From JALYOC01 sp036675345 (GTDB taxonomy: Bacteria; Myxococcota; Myxococcia; Myxococcales; Myxococcaceae), in NCBI GenBank assembly GCA_036675345.1, contig JAKFFE010000016.1, positions 1-64,000 on the forward strand: a DNA stretch of 64,000 nt. The letters run 5' to 3'. Each line of letters starts with the position of its first letter. Within the stretch, counting starts at the first letter, position 1. The position numbers were made by a program, and so were the translations under genes. This document shows positions 40,745 to 51,615 of the stretch, in pieces. The notes under the pieces are model-generated. The model was not told the DNA's origin. It searched no databases and saw only the letters and a list, made by a program, of their open reading frames with translations.

Positions 40745-42661
40745 ATGATCATCGGAACCGCCGGACACATCGACCACGGGAAGACCTCCCTGGTGAAGGC
40801 CCTGACCGGGATCGACACCGACCGGCTCAAGGAGGAGAAGTCCCGGGGGATCACCATCGAGCTGGGCTTTGCCCACCTCACCCTCCCCGACGGCACCGTG
40901 GCCGGGGTGGTGGACGTCCCCGGCCATGAACGCTTCGTCAAGGCGATGGCCGCCGGGGCGGGCGGGGTGGACGTGGCGATCCTGGTGGTGGCCGCCGACG
41001 AGGGGGTGATGCCCCAGACCCGCGAGCACCTGGACATCTGCCGCCTGCTGGGAGTGCGCGCGGGGGTGATCGCGGTCACCAAGTCGGATCTGCTGGCCGA
41101 GCTGGGCGCGGAGTGGCTGGAGCTGCTGACCGCGGATCTGAGGGCCCTGGGCCTGGGCACCTTCCTGCAGGACGCGCCGATCGTCCCCTGCTCGGCCAGG
41201 AGCGGGGAGGGACTGGAGGCGCTGAAGGCCGCGGTGGCCGAGGCCGGCAAGGCGCTGCCGGCGCGCCCCGCGGAGGGGCCGGCGTTCCTCCCGGTGGACC
41301 GGACCTTCACCATCAAGGGGTTCGGGACGGTGGTCACCGGCTCGCTGCTCTCTGGTCATCTGGACGTGGAGGAGTCCGCCTCGCTGCTGCCGGGGCTGGA
41401 GGGACCGCTGCGGATCCGCGGGATCCAGGTCCACGGCCAGGCGGTGACCCGGGTGACCGCCGGTCAGCGCGCGGCGATCAACCTGGTGGGGGTGGAGCCG
41501 GACGCCATCTCCCGCGGGATGGTGCTCTGCCGCGCCGGTGAGCTGCCCACCGGGCGGATGCTGGATGTGGAGCTGACCCTGCTGCCCGCGGTGGAGGACG
41601 CGCTGGCCAGACGCAGCAAGCTGCTGTTGCACCTGGGGACGATGCAGGTGGAGGCCACGGTGGCCCTGGTGGATCTGGATCAGCTGCGCCCGGGAGAGAC
41701 CGGCCTGGCCCAGCTGCGGCTGCAGACTCCGGTGGCGGTGCTTCCGGATCAGCGCTTCATCCTGCGCGGCAGCCAGGTGATCCCCGGGCGCGGGACCACC
41801 GTGGCCGGCGGTCGGGTGCTGGCGCTGTCCGGAGCCAAGCGCCGTCGCGGCGCGGCCGTCCTGCTGCGCCCGCTGGTGGAGGGAGACCCGCCGGCCCGCC
41901 TGCAGTGGCTGCTGCGACAGGCGGGCTACGCGGGCATGACCCAGGAGGCGCTGTTCGCCCAGGCGGGGATGGCGCCCAAGGCGCTGAGCCGGACCCTGGA
42001 GCTGGCCAGCGCACGGGGCGAGGTCCTGCTGGTGGACAAGGAGCGCCGCGCCTTCCTCTCCGGGGAGGTGTTCCGCGCCCTCTGCGCCCGCGCCGTGGCC
42101 AGCATCCAGGCCTTCCATGACCGGGAGCCGACCAAGGACCTGCTGCCCAAGGAGGAGCTGCGGCAGCGGCTGGCTACCGGGCTGGAGCCGCGGCTCTTCC
42201 ACCGGGTGCTGACCGCCCTGGCAGAGGGGGGCACGGTGGAGACGGCCGGGGAGGGCGTCCGGATCAAGGGCCGCGGCCGGACGGTGACCCACAGCGACGC
42301 GCAGACCCGGATCCAGGTGGTGGCCGCCCTGGAGGCCGCGGGGTTGGCTCCCCCCCGTCCGGACGAGCTGGCGACCCAGCTCAAGGTCCCCGTGCAACGG
42401 ATCAGCGAGGTGCTGCGCCATGCCGCGGCGGACGGGCTTGTGTTGAAGGTGTCCGAGGACATGTACTTCGCTCCCGGTGCAGTGGAATCCCTGCGGGTGA
42501 AGCTGGTTCAGCACCTCAAGGCGCACCAGGAGATCACCACCCAGGGCTTCAAGGACCTGGTGGGGCAGAGCAGGAAGTTCGTCATTCCCCTCTCGGAGTA
42601 TTTCGATCGGGAGAAGGTCACCCTGCGGGTGGGGGAGAAGAGGGTGCTGCGCAAGGGATGA
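40745..42661 (+). CDS. selB: Selenocysteine-specific translation elongation factor SelB
   Basis: 638-residue GTPase that delivers Sec-tRNA to UGA codons with a SECIS element. G1 is GTAGHIDHGKTSL (residues 5-17), switch region RGITIELGFAHL, G3 VVDVPGHERF, G4 AVTKSD. EF-Tu-like domains 2 and 3 follow; residues ~380-638 form the winged-helix repeats that bind SECIS RNA (VGQSRKFVIPLSEYFD near the end). The last residues overlap the sensor kinase (ATGA). No selA, selC, selD or selenoprotein gene is visible in this window. Confidence 0.95.
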   Translation: MIIGTAGHIDHGKTSLVKALTGIDTDRLKEEKSRGITIELGFAHLTLPDGTVAGVVDVPGHERFVKAMAAGAGGVDVAILVVAADEGVMPQTREHLDICRLLGVRAGVIAVTKSDLLAELGAEWLELLTADLRALGLGTFLQDAPIVPCSARSGEGLEALKAAVAEAGKALPARPAEGPAFLPVDRTFTIKGFGTVVTGSLLSGHLDVEESASLLPGLEGPLRIRGIQVHGQAVTRVTAGQRAAINLVGVEPDAISRGMVLCRAGELPTGRMLDVELTLLPAVEDALARRSKLLLHLGTMQVEATVALVDLDQLRPGETGLAQLRLQTPVAVLPDQRFILRGSQVIPGRGTTVAGGRVLALSGAKRRRGAAVLLRPLVEGDPPARLQWLLRQAGYAGMTQEALFAQAGMAPKALSRTLELASARGEVLLVDKERRAFLSGEVFRALCARAVASIQAFHDREPTKDLLPKEELRQRLATGLEPRLFHRVLTALAEGGTVETAGEGVRIKGRGRTVTHSDAQTRIQVVAALEAAGLAPPRPDELATQLKVPVQRISEVLRHAAADGLVLKVSEDMYFAPGAVESLRVKLVQHLKAHQEITTQGFKDLVGQSRKFVIPLSEYFDREKVTLRVGEKRVLRKG

Positions 42662-44690
42662 AGACGTCAGGGTTCACCGAGGCGGAGGTCCGCCGGTTCG
42701 CGCAGAGCCTTCGCCACCCGGTGTGGGTGATCCGCGGGGATCTGTACCTGGCGGTCAACGACGCGATGGTGGCGCTGCTCGGCTACCCCCGGGAGGCGGT
42801 GGAGGGCCGCCCCTTCCGCGACGATGTCCCCACCGAGGAACGCTCCCGCCTCTTCGCCCACCACGAGCGCTTCAAGGAGGAGGGCACCCCCACCCGGGAG
42901 CGGTTCCCGATGCTGGTCCGCCACGCGGATGGGCACATGCTGCCGATCCACGTGGAGGTCTCGGCCCTGGAGGCGGTGGAGGGGATCCCCTTCCTGCTGG
43001 TCAGCTGCCTGGCCCTGCCCGAAGAGCGGGAGAGCTTCGCCATCGGTGAGGCGTTGGTGCGGGTCTCCAGCAGCTTCGTGGGGGAGATCACCGAACAGCG
43101 GATCCGCCGGGCGGTGGTCTCCGCCCTGGAACGCGACCAGTTCCAGGCGATGTTCTACCGGGCCGAGCTGGGAGAGCTGCGATTGCTGGAGGGAGAGGCC
43201 GAGACCCCCGAGCCGCTGCGCACGGTCAATGCCTACGACGCCCTCTACGAGGGGCGCCCGGTGTTCGGCGGGGTGGGGAAGGACATCTCCCATGCCTTCA
43301 TCCCGGTCGGCTCCGAGGAGCGGGGGGAGGTGCTGGTGGTGTTCGGCCCCTTCAAGCCGCAGCACGCCAGCCTGCTGGTGCTCCTGGCCAAGCAGATCGC
43401 CGGGGCCTACGACAACGCGCGGCTGATCGCCCACCTGGAGCAGCGCAACCACCAGACCCAGCTGTTGCTGGAGGTGGCCCGCACCCTGGGCGGGACCCTG
43501 GAGCTGACCGAGATCCTCAACTTCGCCTCCGACTACCTGGTGCGGCTGGTGGACGCCTCCAACTGCTTCGTCATGATGTACGACGAGCGTCGGCAGCTGC
43601 TGGTGGGCGCGGCCTCCTCCCGGTCGGTGCGGCACGACTTCAACCACCGGGAGATCCCGCTGGACTCTCCGACCTCGCTGGCCGCCCTGGCCGCCCGGGA
43701 GCGGCGGATCCTGGCGGTGGAGGACGTGAACCACACCGACCTGCCGGTGCACCCGGAGCTGGTGGCGCGCTACGGGGAGAAGGCGATCCTGGCCCTGCCG
43801 TTGCTGTTGCGGGACCAGCTGATGGGGGTGGCGATCCTGGACGACACCCGTCGGCCCCGCCGGTTCACCGAGAGCGAGCTGGAGCTGGCCAACGCCACCC
43901 TGGGGCAGATCGCCCTCTCCATCTCCAACGCCCGCCTCTACACCTCGCTCAAGGAGAGCTACGAGGTGCTGGCCGAGGCCCGGGCGGAGATGGTCAAGCA
44001 GGAGCGGCTGGCCGCCCTGGGCGAGCTGTCGGCGATCGTGGCCCACGAGGTGCGCAACCCGCTGGGGGTGATCTACAACGCGGTCAGCACCCTCCGCCGG
44101 CTGATCCACGGGGAGCCGGACGCGCAGCTGCTGGTGGAGATCCTGGCCGAGGAGAGCGACCGGTTGAACCGGCTGGTGGGCGAGCTGCTGGACTTTGCCC
44201 GCCCCCGCGAGCTGTTGATGCAGCCGGAGGACGTGGCGCGGATCATCCAGGACAGCATCGAGGCCGCGGCCAGTGATCCCCAGCGCAACGCGCTGCCGGT
44301 GGTGTTCGAGGCCCAGGTGGAGAAGGACCTGCCTCCGGTGCCGATGGACCGGCGGCTGATCCGCCAGGCGCTGGTGAACGTGGCGGTCAACGGCAGCCAG
44401 GCCATGTCCCGCGGCGGCAAGGTGCGGGTCCAGGCCGCCCGCGAGGCCCATGAGGGACGCAACGTGCTGCGGATCGACGTGCAGGACGAGGGACCGGGAA
44501 TGCCGCCGGAGGTGATGGAGCGGATCTTCGAACCGTTCTTCACCACCAAGGCCAAGGGCACCGGACTGGGATTGGCGGTGGTGAAGCGCATCCTGGAAGA
44601 TCATCATGGAGAGGTGGAGGTGAGCTCGGCGCCCGGAGCGGGCACCCGGTTCACCTTCCGGATCCCGTTGGGGGATGGGGAGAGGAGCCG

Positions 44691-44694
<4 letters not shown>
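42658..44694 (+). CDS. PAS-GAF sensor histidine kinase
   Basis: 678-residue soluble two-component kinase without transmembrane segments. Residues ~8-125 form a PAS domain (WVIRGDLYLAVNDAMVALLG). A GAF domain spans ~265-440 (LVDASNCFVMMYD). The dimerisation helix carries the phosphorylated His463 (AHEVRNPLG). ATPase motifs are N box LVNVAVNGSQAM, G1 DEGPGMPP, and G2 KGTGLGLAVVKRI. It overlaps selB (ATGA) and the response regulator (GTGA), so all three are coupled and the two-component pair is cognate. Confidence 0.93.
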
Positions 44695-46172
<1,478 letters not shown>

Positions 46173-46305
46173 GCGGACTGTACCGGGAGCCATGTTCACT
46201 GCCTGGCCGTCGGACAAAGACCCGGAGTGCGGTCCTGCCCCCTCGGGCGGGAGGGACCGTCCGGGAGTCAACTCGCCAATCCTGAACCGGGATCAACCGT
46301 TCCGC

Positions 46306-46339
46306 TTTCAGAAGGGAAATGCACCTTTCACTTCTGAAA
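46306..46339. promoter_or_regulatory. Perfect inverted repeat, candidate enhancer (UAS)
   Basis: TTTCAGAAG (46306-46314) is repeated inverted as CTTCTGAAA (46331-46339) with a 16-nt spacer. It lies about 74 bp upstream of the predicted sigma-54 promoter and ~130 bp after the NtrC-type regulator gene. Position and symmetry fit a dimer-binding enhancer site. A role as a weak hairpin is also possible. Confidence 0.55.
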
Positions 46340-46412
46340 TGCTCCGCTGCACGATCCGCCGCCCCCGCCGGGGAAATCTTTGGATCCACTACACTTTTCC
46401 GGCCCGCTGCGA

Positions 46413-46428
46413 TGGCACGGCAACTGCT
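46413..46428 (+). promoter_or_regulatory. Sigma-54 promoter TGGCACGGCAACTGCT
   Basis: Matches the -24/-12 consensus TGGCACG-N4-TTGCW at every defined base except one (C for the first T of TTGC), with correct GG-to-GC spacing. It points toward the SpmA-SpmB fusion gene starting at 46646, predicting a 5' leader of roughly 200 nt. Confidence 0.7.
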
Positions 46429-46439
46429 TAAGGATATCC

Positions 46440-46560
46440 CCGAGGCATCGCGAGTCCGTTGAAGGTGGTTCCCCCCCACCCCCTTCAGCAACCTGCGGTA
46501 CTTCGGATGAAGACCCGCGGCCCGGTACCCGAAAGGGTATCGGGCTGCTTCATTTTCAGC
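46440..46560 (+). other. Structured 5' leader with consecutive hairpins
   Basis: Three potential hairpins follow the sigma-54 promoter. First, gttgaaggtgg near 46460 pairs with ccaccccctt..caac. Second, gcggtacttc (ggat) gaagacccgc. Third, gcggcccggtaccc, GAAA tetraloop (46531-46534), gggtatcgggctgc, a 14-bp stem with G-U pairs. Hairpins two and three share the gcgg strand, so they may be mutually exclusive. I match it to no riboswitch family I know. The remaining bases of 46173-46645 hold no gene. Confidence 0.5.
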
Positions 46561-46645
46561 TGCTGGGTTCCTCAACCGGGAACTCGCGCTCAGATTCCCC
46601 TCGCATACGCTCCGCAGCGCCAGCCCAGGGAGGCGGCGCGCCCGC

Positions 46646-48082
46646 GTGAACTGGATCTTCTCGTTTCTGATCGTGGCCTCGGTGCTGGTGGCGGCCTTCA
46701 CCGGGAACATGGGGGCGGTCACCGCGGCGGCCATCGCCTCGGCCCGGAGCGCGGTCGATCTGGTGATTGGCCTGGTGGGCCAGATGGCGCTGTGGCTGGG
46801 GCTGCTGGGCATCCTCCAGGCCTCGGGGGTGTTGCGGACCCTGGCCCTGGCGCTGGCGCCGCTGCTGGGCCGACTGTTCCCCGGTGTTCCCAAGGACCAC
46901 CCGGCGATGGGGGCGATGGTAATGAACCTCACCGCCAACCTGCTGGGGCTGGGGAACGCCGCCACCCCGTTTGGGCTCAAGGCGATGCGCGAGCTGAACA
47001 AGCTCAACGCGCTGCCCGGGGTGGCCACCAACGCGATGGCCCTGTTCCTGGCCCTGAACACCGCCGGGCTGCAGCTGCTGCCGGTGACCGCGATCGCGGT
47101 GCGCAGCTCCGCCGGATCGCGCGACCCGGCGGGGATCATCGCCCCCACCCTGCTGGCCAGCCTGGCCGGGACGGTGGTGGCGGTGCTGGTGGCCAAGCTG
47201 CTGGAGCGCCGGACGTTCTTCGCGGCGGTGCCGCTGGCGGAGGGGGCCCCGGGTGTCGGAGAGGGGGCGGACTCCGTCCCGGAGGCGGCGAGAACGGAAT
47301 CCGCGGGGCAGGGCTCCACCCGGTCGGAGGACTCGGGGCAGGGCTCCAGCCGGTCGGAAGCCGCGGGGCAGGGCTCTACCCGGTCGGCTCTCGGGCCGTC
47401 AGGAGCCGCGGACCGGGAGGAGGTTCTTCCGGAGAACGCAGTGGCCCCGGCGCGCGGGCTGCGGTTGTGGCTGGGGGTGGGAGTGGCCCTGACGGTGGTG
47501 TTCGCGCTGGTCCGCCACCTGGTGCTGCTGCCGTCGCCCGCCTCGGGCTTCGAGCGGACCCAGCAGGTGCTCTCCGACTGGCTGGTGCCGCTGGTGATGC
47601 TGGGGATCGTCCTGCTGGCGCTGGGTCGCCGGGTGAAGGTCTACGAGGTGGCGGTGGCCGGGGCCCGGGAGGCCCTGCAGGTGGCGGTGATGATCGTCCC
47701 CTTCCTGGTGCTGCTGCTGGTGGCGATCGGCATCTTCCGGGCCTCCGGCGCGCTGGAGGTGATCGTCACCCTGCTGGCCCCGGTGACCGGCCCGGTCGGC
47801 CTGCCCGCCGAGGCGGTCCCGATGGCGCTGATGCGCTCCTTCTCCGGCAGCGGCTCGCTGGCGGTGATGACCGAGACGATGCAGACCCACGGCGCCGACT
47901 CGTTCCTCGGCTATCTGGTGTCCACCATCTACGGCAGCTCGGAGACGACCTTCTACGTGCTGGCGGTCTACTTCGGCAGCGTCCAGGTCCGCGCCACCCG
48001 CCACACCCTTCCGGCCTGCCTGGCCGCCGACGCCGCCGGGGTGGCCGCCGCGGTGGGGGTGTGCCGGCTGTTCTTCACCTGA
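46646..48082 (+). CDS. SpmA-SpmB fusion (nucleoside recognition/Gate domain membrane protein)
   Basis: 478-residue inner-membrane protein starting at GTG. Residues ~1-195 match spore-maturation protein A (GNMGAVTAAAIASARSAVDL, then MNLTANLLGLGNAATPFGLKAM). Residues ~265-478 match SpmB (MRSFSGSGSLAVM, then STIYGSSETTFYVLAVYFG). In Bacillus these are two proteins needed for spore core dehydration; the fused form occurs in many Gram-negatives. A hydrophilic linker (~200-265) contains three 10-residue repeats. A sigma-54 promoter and leader lie upstream. In a sporulating myxobacterium a developmental role would make sense, but this is inference. Confidence 0.9.
   Translation: MNWIFSFLIVASVLVAAFTGNMGAVTAAAIASARSAVDLVIGLVGQMALWLGLLGILQASGVLRTLALALAPLLGRLFPGVPKDHPAMGAMVMNLTANLLGLGNAATPFGLKAMRELNKLNALPGVATNAMALFLALNTAGLQLLPVTAIAVRSSAGSRDPAGIIAPTLLASLAGTVVAVLVAKLLERRTFFAAVPLAEGAPGVGEGADSVPEAARTESAGQGSTRSEDSGQGSSRSEAAGQGSTRSALGPSGAADREEVLPENAVAPARGLRLWLGVGVALTVVFALVRHLVLLPSPASGFERTQQVLSDWLVPLVMLGIVLLALGRRVKVYEVAVAGAREALQVAVMIVPFLVLLLVAIGIFRASGALEVIVTLLAPVTGPVGLPAEAVPMALMRSFSGSGSLAVMTETMQTHGADSFLGYLVSTIYGSSETTFYVLAVYFGSVQVRATRHTLPACLAADAAGVAAAVGVCRLFFT
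47301..47390 (+). repeat. 30-bp tandem repeat, three copies, within SpmAB linker
   Basis: Three consecutive 30-bp units share the core ggggcagggctc and cggtcgg. They encode GQGSTRSE/GQGSSRSE/GQGSTRSA in the linker (residues 219-248). The unit is a multiple of three, so copy changes keep the frame. Confidence 0.9.
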
Positions 48083-48144
48083 GCCGCGCTCGGCACCTGC
48101 AACCGCCGCGGGACGGGGCGGACCGGATCCGATAAGGGCGTCCC

Positions 48145-49950
48145 ATGCGCAGACTCGTGCTTGCGGTGATGCTGTGGATCGGTGCCTGCACCACCCTCCC
48201 CCAGCCCCCGGTGGCCGCCGCGCCGCCGCCGTCTCCCCGGCCGATCCGGCTCACCCTGGTGGGAACCAACGATCTCCACGGTTGGGCCCAGCCGCACACC
48301 GCCCGGCGGGCCGATGGCCGCCGGGTGGAGGAGGGCGGGCTGGCGGCCTTTTCCGGCTACCTGGCGATCCTGCGGGCCGACAACCCGGGGGGAGTGCTGC
48401 TGCTGGACGGAGGGGATCTGTTCCAGGGGACCCTGGCCTCCAACCTGACCGAGGGATCGGTGGTGGTCGAGGCCTACAACCACCTCGGCTACACCGCGGT
48501 GGCGGTGGGGAACCACGAGTTCGACTACGGCCCGGTGGGCCCGCAGCCGATCCCGCTCGACCCCTCGCAGGACCCCTTCGGTGCGCTCAAGGCCCGCATC
48601 CGCCAGGCCCGCTTTCCGTTCCTGGCCTCCAACCTCTCGCTGGCCAGCGGCGGCGGGCGCCCGGCCTGGCTGGGGGATCAGGAGACGGTGCTGGTGGAGG
48701 TCCAGGGGATCAAGGTCGGGATCCTGGGGTTGATCACCCCCCACACCCGCGCCACCACCAACCCAGTGAACGTGGCCACCCTGGAGTTCGGGGCGCTAGC
48801 GGAGTCGGCCACCGCCGCGGCGGCCCGGCTGCGCGCGGCGGGGGCGGAGGTGGTGGTGGCGGTGATGCACGCCGGCGGCAAGTGCAAGTCGCTGGCGGAT
48901 CCCCGGGACGTGAGCAGCTGCGATCCCAACGACGGCGAGCTGTTCGGGATGATGCGCCAGCTGGCCCCCGGCACCCTGGACGCGGTGGTGGCGGGCCACA
49001 CCCACCAGCCGCTGGGCCACTTCGTGGAGGGGGTGCCGGTGATCGAGAGCGCGGGCCTGGGCCGTTCCTTCGGGGTGATCGAGCTGCGGATCGATCCGCT
49101 CACCCGCCGTCCGCTTCCCGAGGCCACCACCATCCAGGCGGCGATCCCGATCTGTCTGGAGGTGGATCCCAACCAGTCGTGCAGCCTGCGCGCACTGCAG
49201 GAGGCGAAGACCCTGCAGCTGGTCCCCGCCACCTTCCTGGGCCAGCCGGTGGTGAAAGACGCGGTCCTGGAGGCGGCCCTGGCCCCGGCGCTGGCCCGGG
49301 TGGAGGTCGAGCAGCAGCGCCCTCTGGGGGTGGTGGCGGCGCAGCGCCTGGGCCGCAACTACGAGGCGGAGAGCGTGCTGGGCAGCCTGCTGGCGGATTC
49401 GCTTCGGGAGATGGAGGGGGCGCAGGTGGTGCTGCTCAACCCCGGCGGGCTGCGGGCGGACTTGAAGGAAGGGCCGCTGACCTTCGGGGACGTCTACGAG
49501 CTGCTCCCCTTCGACAACACCGTGGCCACCGCCACTGTCACCGGTGCGGAGCTGGAGGCGCTGCTCCAGGCGGCCTACTCCGGGCGCAAGGGGCTGTTCC
49601 AGGTCTCCGGGCTGGAGGTGACCCTGCGCCAGTGCGGAGGCCGGGCCCGGCTGCAGGGTTTCCGGCTGGCCAACGGGCGCCCGGTGGACCCGGCGGCCAG
49701 CTACCGTCTGGTGGTGCCGGACTACCTGGCCCGGGGAACGGAAGGGGTGGGCGCGGTGCTCTCCCGGCTACCCGAGGGACATCTGGACCTGGGCGAGGCC
49801 CGACCCCAGAACCTGCGCGAGGCGCTGATCAGCCACTGGCAGAAGCGGCGCCCGGTGCTCTCGGCGCCCCCCCTGGGCCGGATCCGGTTGGTCCCCGGCG
49901 GCGCCCAGTGTCCCGGCTCCTCCTCCGGGCCGGCGACCGGGAGGGACTAG
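48145..49950 (+). CDS. UshA-like 5'-nucleotidase/metallophosphatase lipoprotein
   Basis: 601-residue exported enzyme that hydrolyses nucleotides or UDP-sugars. Signal with lipidated Cys15 (WIGAC). The dimetal site is recognisable: TNDLHGW, DGGDLFQG, GNHEFDYG, and VVAGHTHQPLGH. The C-terminal 5'-nucleotidase substrate domain includes ESVLGSLLADS, NPGGLRADL and ELLPFDNTV. It ends tail-to-tail with the next gene, sharing the palindrome CTAG as both stop codons. Confidence 0.92.
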   Translation: MRRLVLAVMLWIGACTTLPQPPVAAAPPPSPRPIRLTLVGTNDLHGWAQPHTARRADGRRVEEGGLAAFSGYLAILRADNPGGVLLLDGGDLFQGTLASNLTEGSVVVEAYNHLGYTAVAVGNHEFDYGPVGPQPIPLDPSQDPFGALKARIRQARFPFLASNLSLASGGGRPAWLGDQETVLVEVQGIKVGILGLITPHTRATTNPVNVATLEFGALAESATAAAARLRAAGAEVVVAVMHAGGKCKSLADPRDVSSCDPNDGELFGMMRQLAPGTLDAVVAGHTHQPLGHFVEGVPVIESAGLGRSFGVIELRIDPLTRRPLPEATTIQAAIPICLEVDPNQSCSLRALQEAKTLQLVPATFLGQPVVKDAVLEAALAPALARVEVEQQRPLGVVAAQRLGRNYEAESVLGSLLADSLREMEGAQVVLLNPGGLRADLKEGPLTFGDVYELLPFDNTVATATVTGAELEALLQAAYSGRKGLFQVSGLEVTLRQCGGRARLQGFRLANGRPVDPAASYRLVVPDYLARGTEGVGAVLSRLPEGHLDLGEARPQNLREALISHWQKRRPVLSAPPLGRIRLVPGGAQCPGSSSGPATGRD

Positions 49951-50936
49951 GGAAGCGCGCCGGCCAGGATCCACGACCGCAGCCGGGTCAGCTCTCCTGG
50001 CTGGCGATCGAAGTAGGTCGGGTCATTGGGCGGCATCCGATCCCCGCAGCTGGTGCCCTCCAGCTTCTGCACCAGTGACGAGAGGGCGGGGTCGAAGGGT
50101 TCTACCCGGTCGTTGGCCCCGCACACCGAGAGCACGTCCACCAGCTGGGCGTAGGAGGCGGCGGCGGTCAGGTCCAGCGTTCCGTCCGGGGTGGCCCCCC
50201 CGTGGCAGCCGGTGCAGACGGCATTGAAGACGGGTTGGATGTGGGCCACGTAGGTGGGCACCTCCAGCTGCACGGTCGCGGTGCGCAGGATCGCCGGGTT
50301 CTCTCCGTCGCTGATCGAGACCTGAAACAAGAAGGCAGTGGCGCTGGCCAGGTCCGCTGAGCGCCAGGTGGCGGCCAGGGTCCCCGCCCCGGTGAACACC
50401 CCCGCGGTGGCCGGCGAGAGCTGGGTCCAGCTGACGGTGAGCGGATCTCCATCCGGATCGCTGGCGGAGATCGAGAGCGGGATCACCTCCCCGGCGATCG
50501 CCGAGGCCGGCGCGCTGAGGTTCTCCGCCACCACCGGGGGACGGTTCACCGTGGGGACATCCACCACCGCCACCCGCACCTCGGCCTCCACCGGGCGCGC
50601 CTCGCCGTCGGTGATCGTCACCCGCAGGCTGAAGGTGGTGGTCTGCTCCACCACCGGCGCCACCCACAGGGTGGTCCGCTCCTCCGGGGAGGAGAAGGTT
50701 CCGACCGGCGCGTCGGGCGACAGCTGCACCCACTGGTAGCGGGGGCTGCGCTCCTCGTCGGAGGCGGCCTCCACCGAGAGCTCGGAGACGCCCCGCTCGT
50801 CGATCACCTGGGGCGCGGCGGTGGGCGCGGCGATGATCACCGTGGGCGCGGGCTTGCCGCAGCCGACCAGGACCAGGACCGACGCCACCAGCAACGGCGC
50901 ACGCAGAGCGGAGGGCGTGGGGTACATTCCGCGCAT
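49947..50936 (-). CDS. Lipoprotein with Ig-like (REJ/PKD-type) domains and a haem c motif
   Basis: 329-residue lipoprotein (lipobox LVGC). An ATG at 50927 gives the more typical signal; the ATG at 50936 overlaps the start of the divergent gene. Residues ~40-220 hold two beta-sandwich repeats (YQWVQLSPDAPVGTF and VSWTQLSPATAGVF, with TITDGEA and SISDGEN). Residues ~230-329 contain CTGCHGG, the PSCyt1-type haem c site, and the distal Met-containing DRMPPND. It probably carries one covalent haem and belongs functionally with the divergent PSD1/DUF1501 operon. Confidence 0.85.
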   Translation of the reverse strand: MRGMYPTPSALRAPLLVASVLVLVGCGKPAPTVIIAAPTAAPQVIDERGVSELSVEAASDEERSPRYQWVQLSPDAPVGTFSSPEERTTLWVAPVVEQTTTFSLRVTITDGEARPVEAEVRVAVVDVPTVNRPPVVAENLSAPASAIAGEVIPLSISASDPDGDPLTVSWTQLSPATAGVFTGAGTLAATWRSADLASATAFLFQVSISDGENPAILRTATVQLEVPTYVAHIQPVFNAVCTGCHGGATPDGTLDLTAAASYAQLVDVLSVCGANDRVEPFDPALSSLVQKLEGTSCGDRMPPNDPTYFDRQPGELTRLRSWILAGALP

Positions 50937-51615
50937 GTTCGCACGGAGCAGCCGTCCAGTGTCTTTCCCGGTGTGGTGGGCCCTGGCGCTGTCGCTGGTC
51001 GCCCCCCCCGCCCTGGGCTTCGAGCGGCTGGGGGTGGCGCTGGATGCCCTGGCGGAGAACGGTCAGCTCAGCGGCGAGCAGTGGATCGACTCTTCGCGGA
51101 TCGACGAGTCCTTCGAGTACACCGGCGCGGCGCTGTCCGGGTCCGCCTGGCTGCTGTTCAAGTCCGGGGAGCGGCTGCGCTGGGGACCGGGGGTGCGGAT
51201 CCACGGCCGCTACGCCTACCAGAACGAGTTCGACTTCGGCTTCCTCTCCGACGCCTTCCTGCTCGCCGACTATTCGTTGCCGATCTTCGCCCAGTGGTTC
51301 CTCACCCTCGGAGGCCGGGCCGGGATGCAGGTGCTGGTCCCCGGCGGCGATCTGGGGCGGGAGATCTCCCGACTCCAGACCGAAGGAGCAGGGGTGTGGA
51401 GCGTGCCCCGTGTGGGGTGGTTGGCGGGGGTGTCGGTCGGCGTCCGACGTCAGCTCATCGGGCGGTTGCACCTGAAGTTCGACTTTACCGGGCAGGTTGG
51501 GCAACTCTTCCTCTTCGCCACCGATGAGCGGGTGGAGGAGCTGCGCTTCCGCAAGTACTGGAACACCTGGAGCCAGCGCCTGTCGGCCACGCTGGGATTG
51601 GAGCTGACCCTGTGA
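50935..51615 (+). CDS. Predicted outer-membrane beta-barrel protein
   Basis: About 226 residues. A GTG at 50959 with GGAG 10 nt upstream is an equally good start and gives the signal MSFPVWWALALSLVAPPALG. The mature part alternates amphipathic strands (SGSAWLLFKSG, GPGVRIHGRYAYQ, FFLTLGGRAG-like segments, LHLKFDFTGQVG), fitting a small porin-like barrel. No family recognised. The following gene overlaps its stop (GTGA), so it opens the PSD1-DUF1501 operon. Confidence 0.7.
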   Translation: MFARSSRPVSFPVWWALALSLVAPPALGFERLGVALDALAENGQLSGEQWIDSSRIDESFEYTGAALSGSAWLLFKSGERLRWGPGVRIHGRYAYQNEFDFGFLSDAFLLADYSLPIFAQWFLTLGGRAGMQVLVPGGDLGREISRLQTEGAGVWSVPRVGWLAGVSVGVRRQLIGRLHLKFDFTGQVGQLFLFATDERVEELRFRKYWNTWSQRLSATLGLELTL

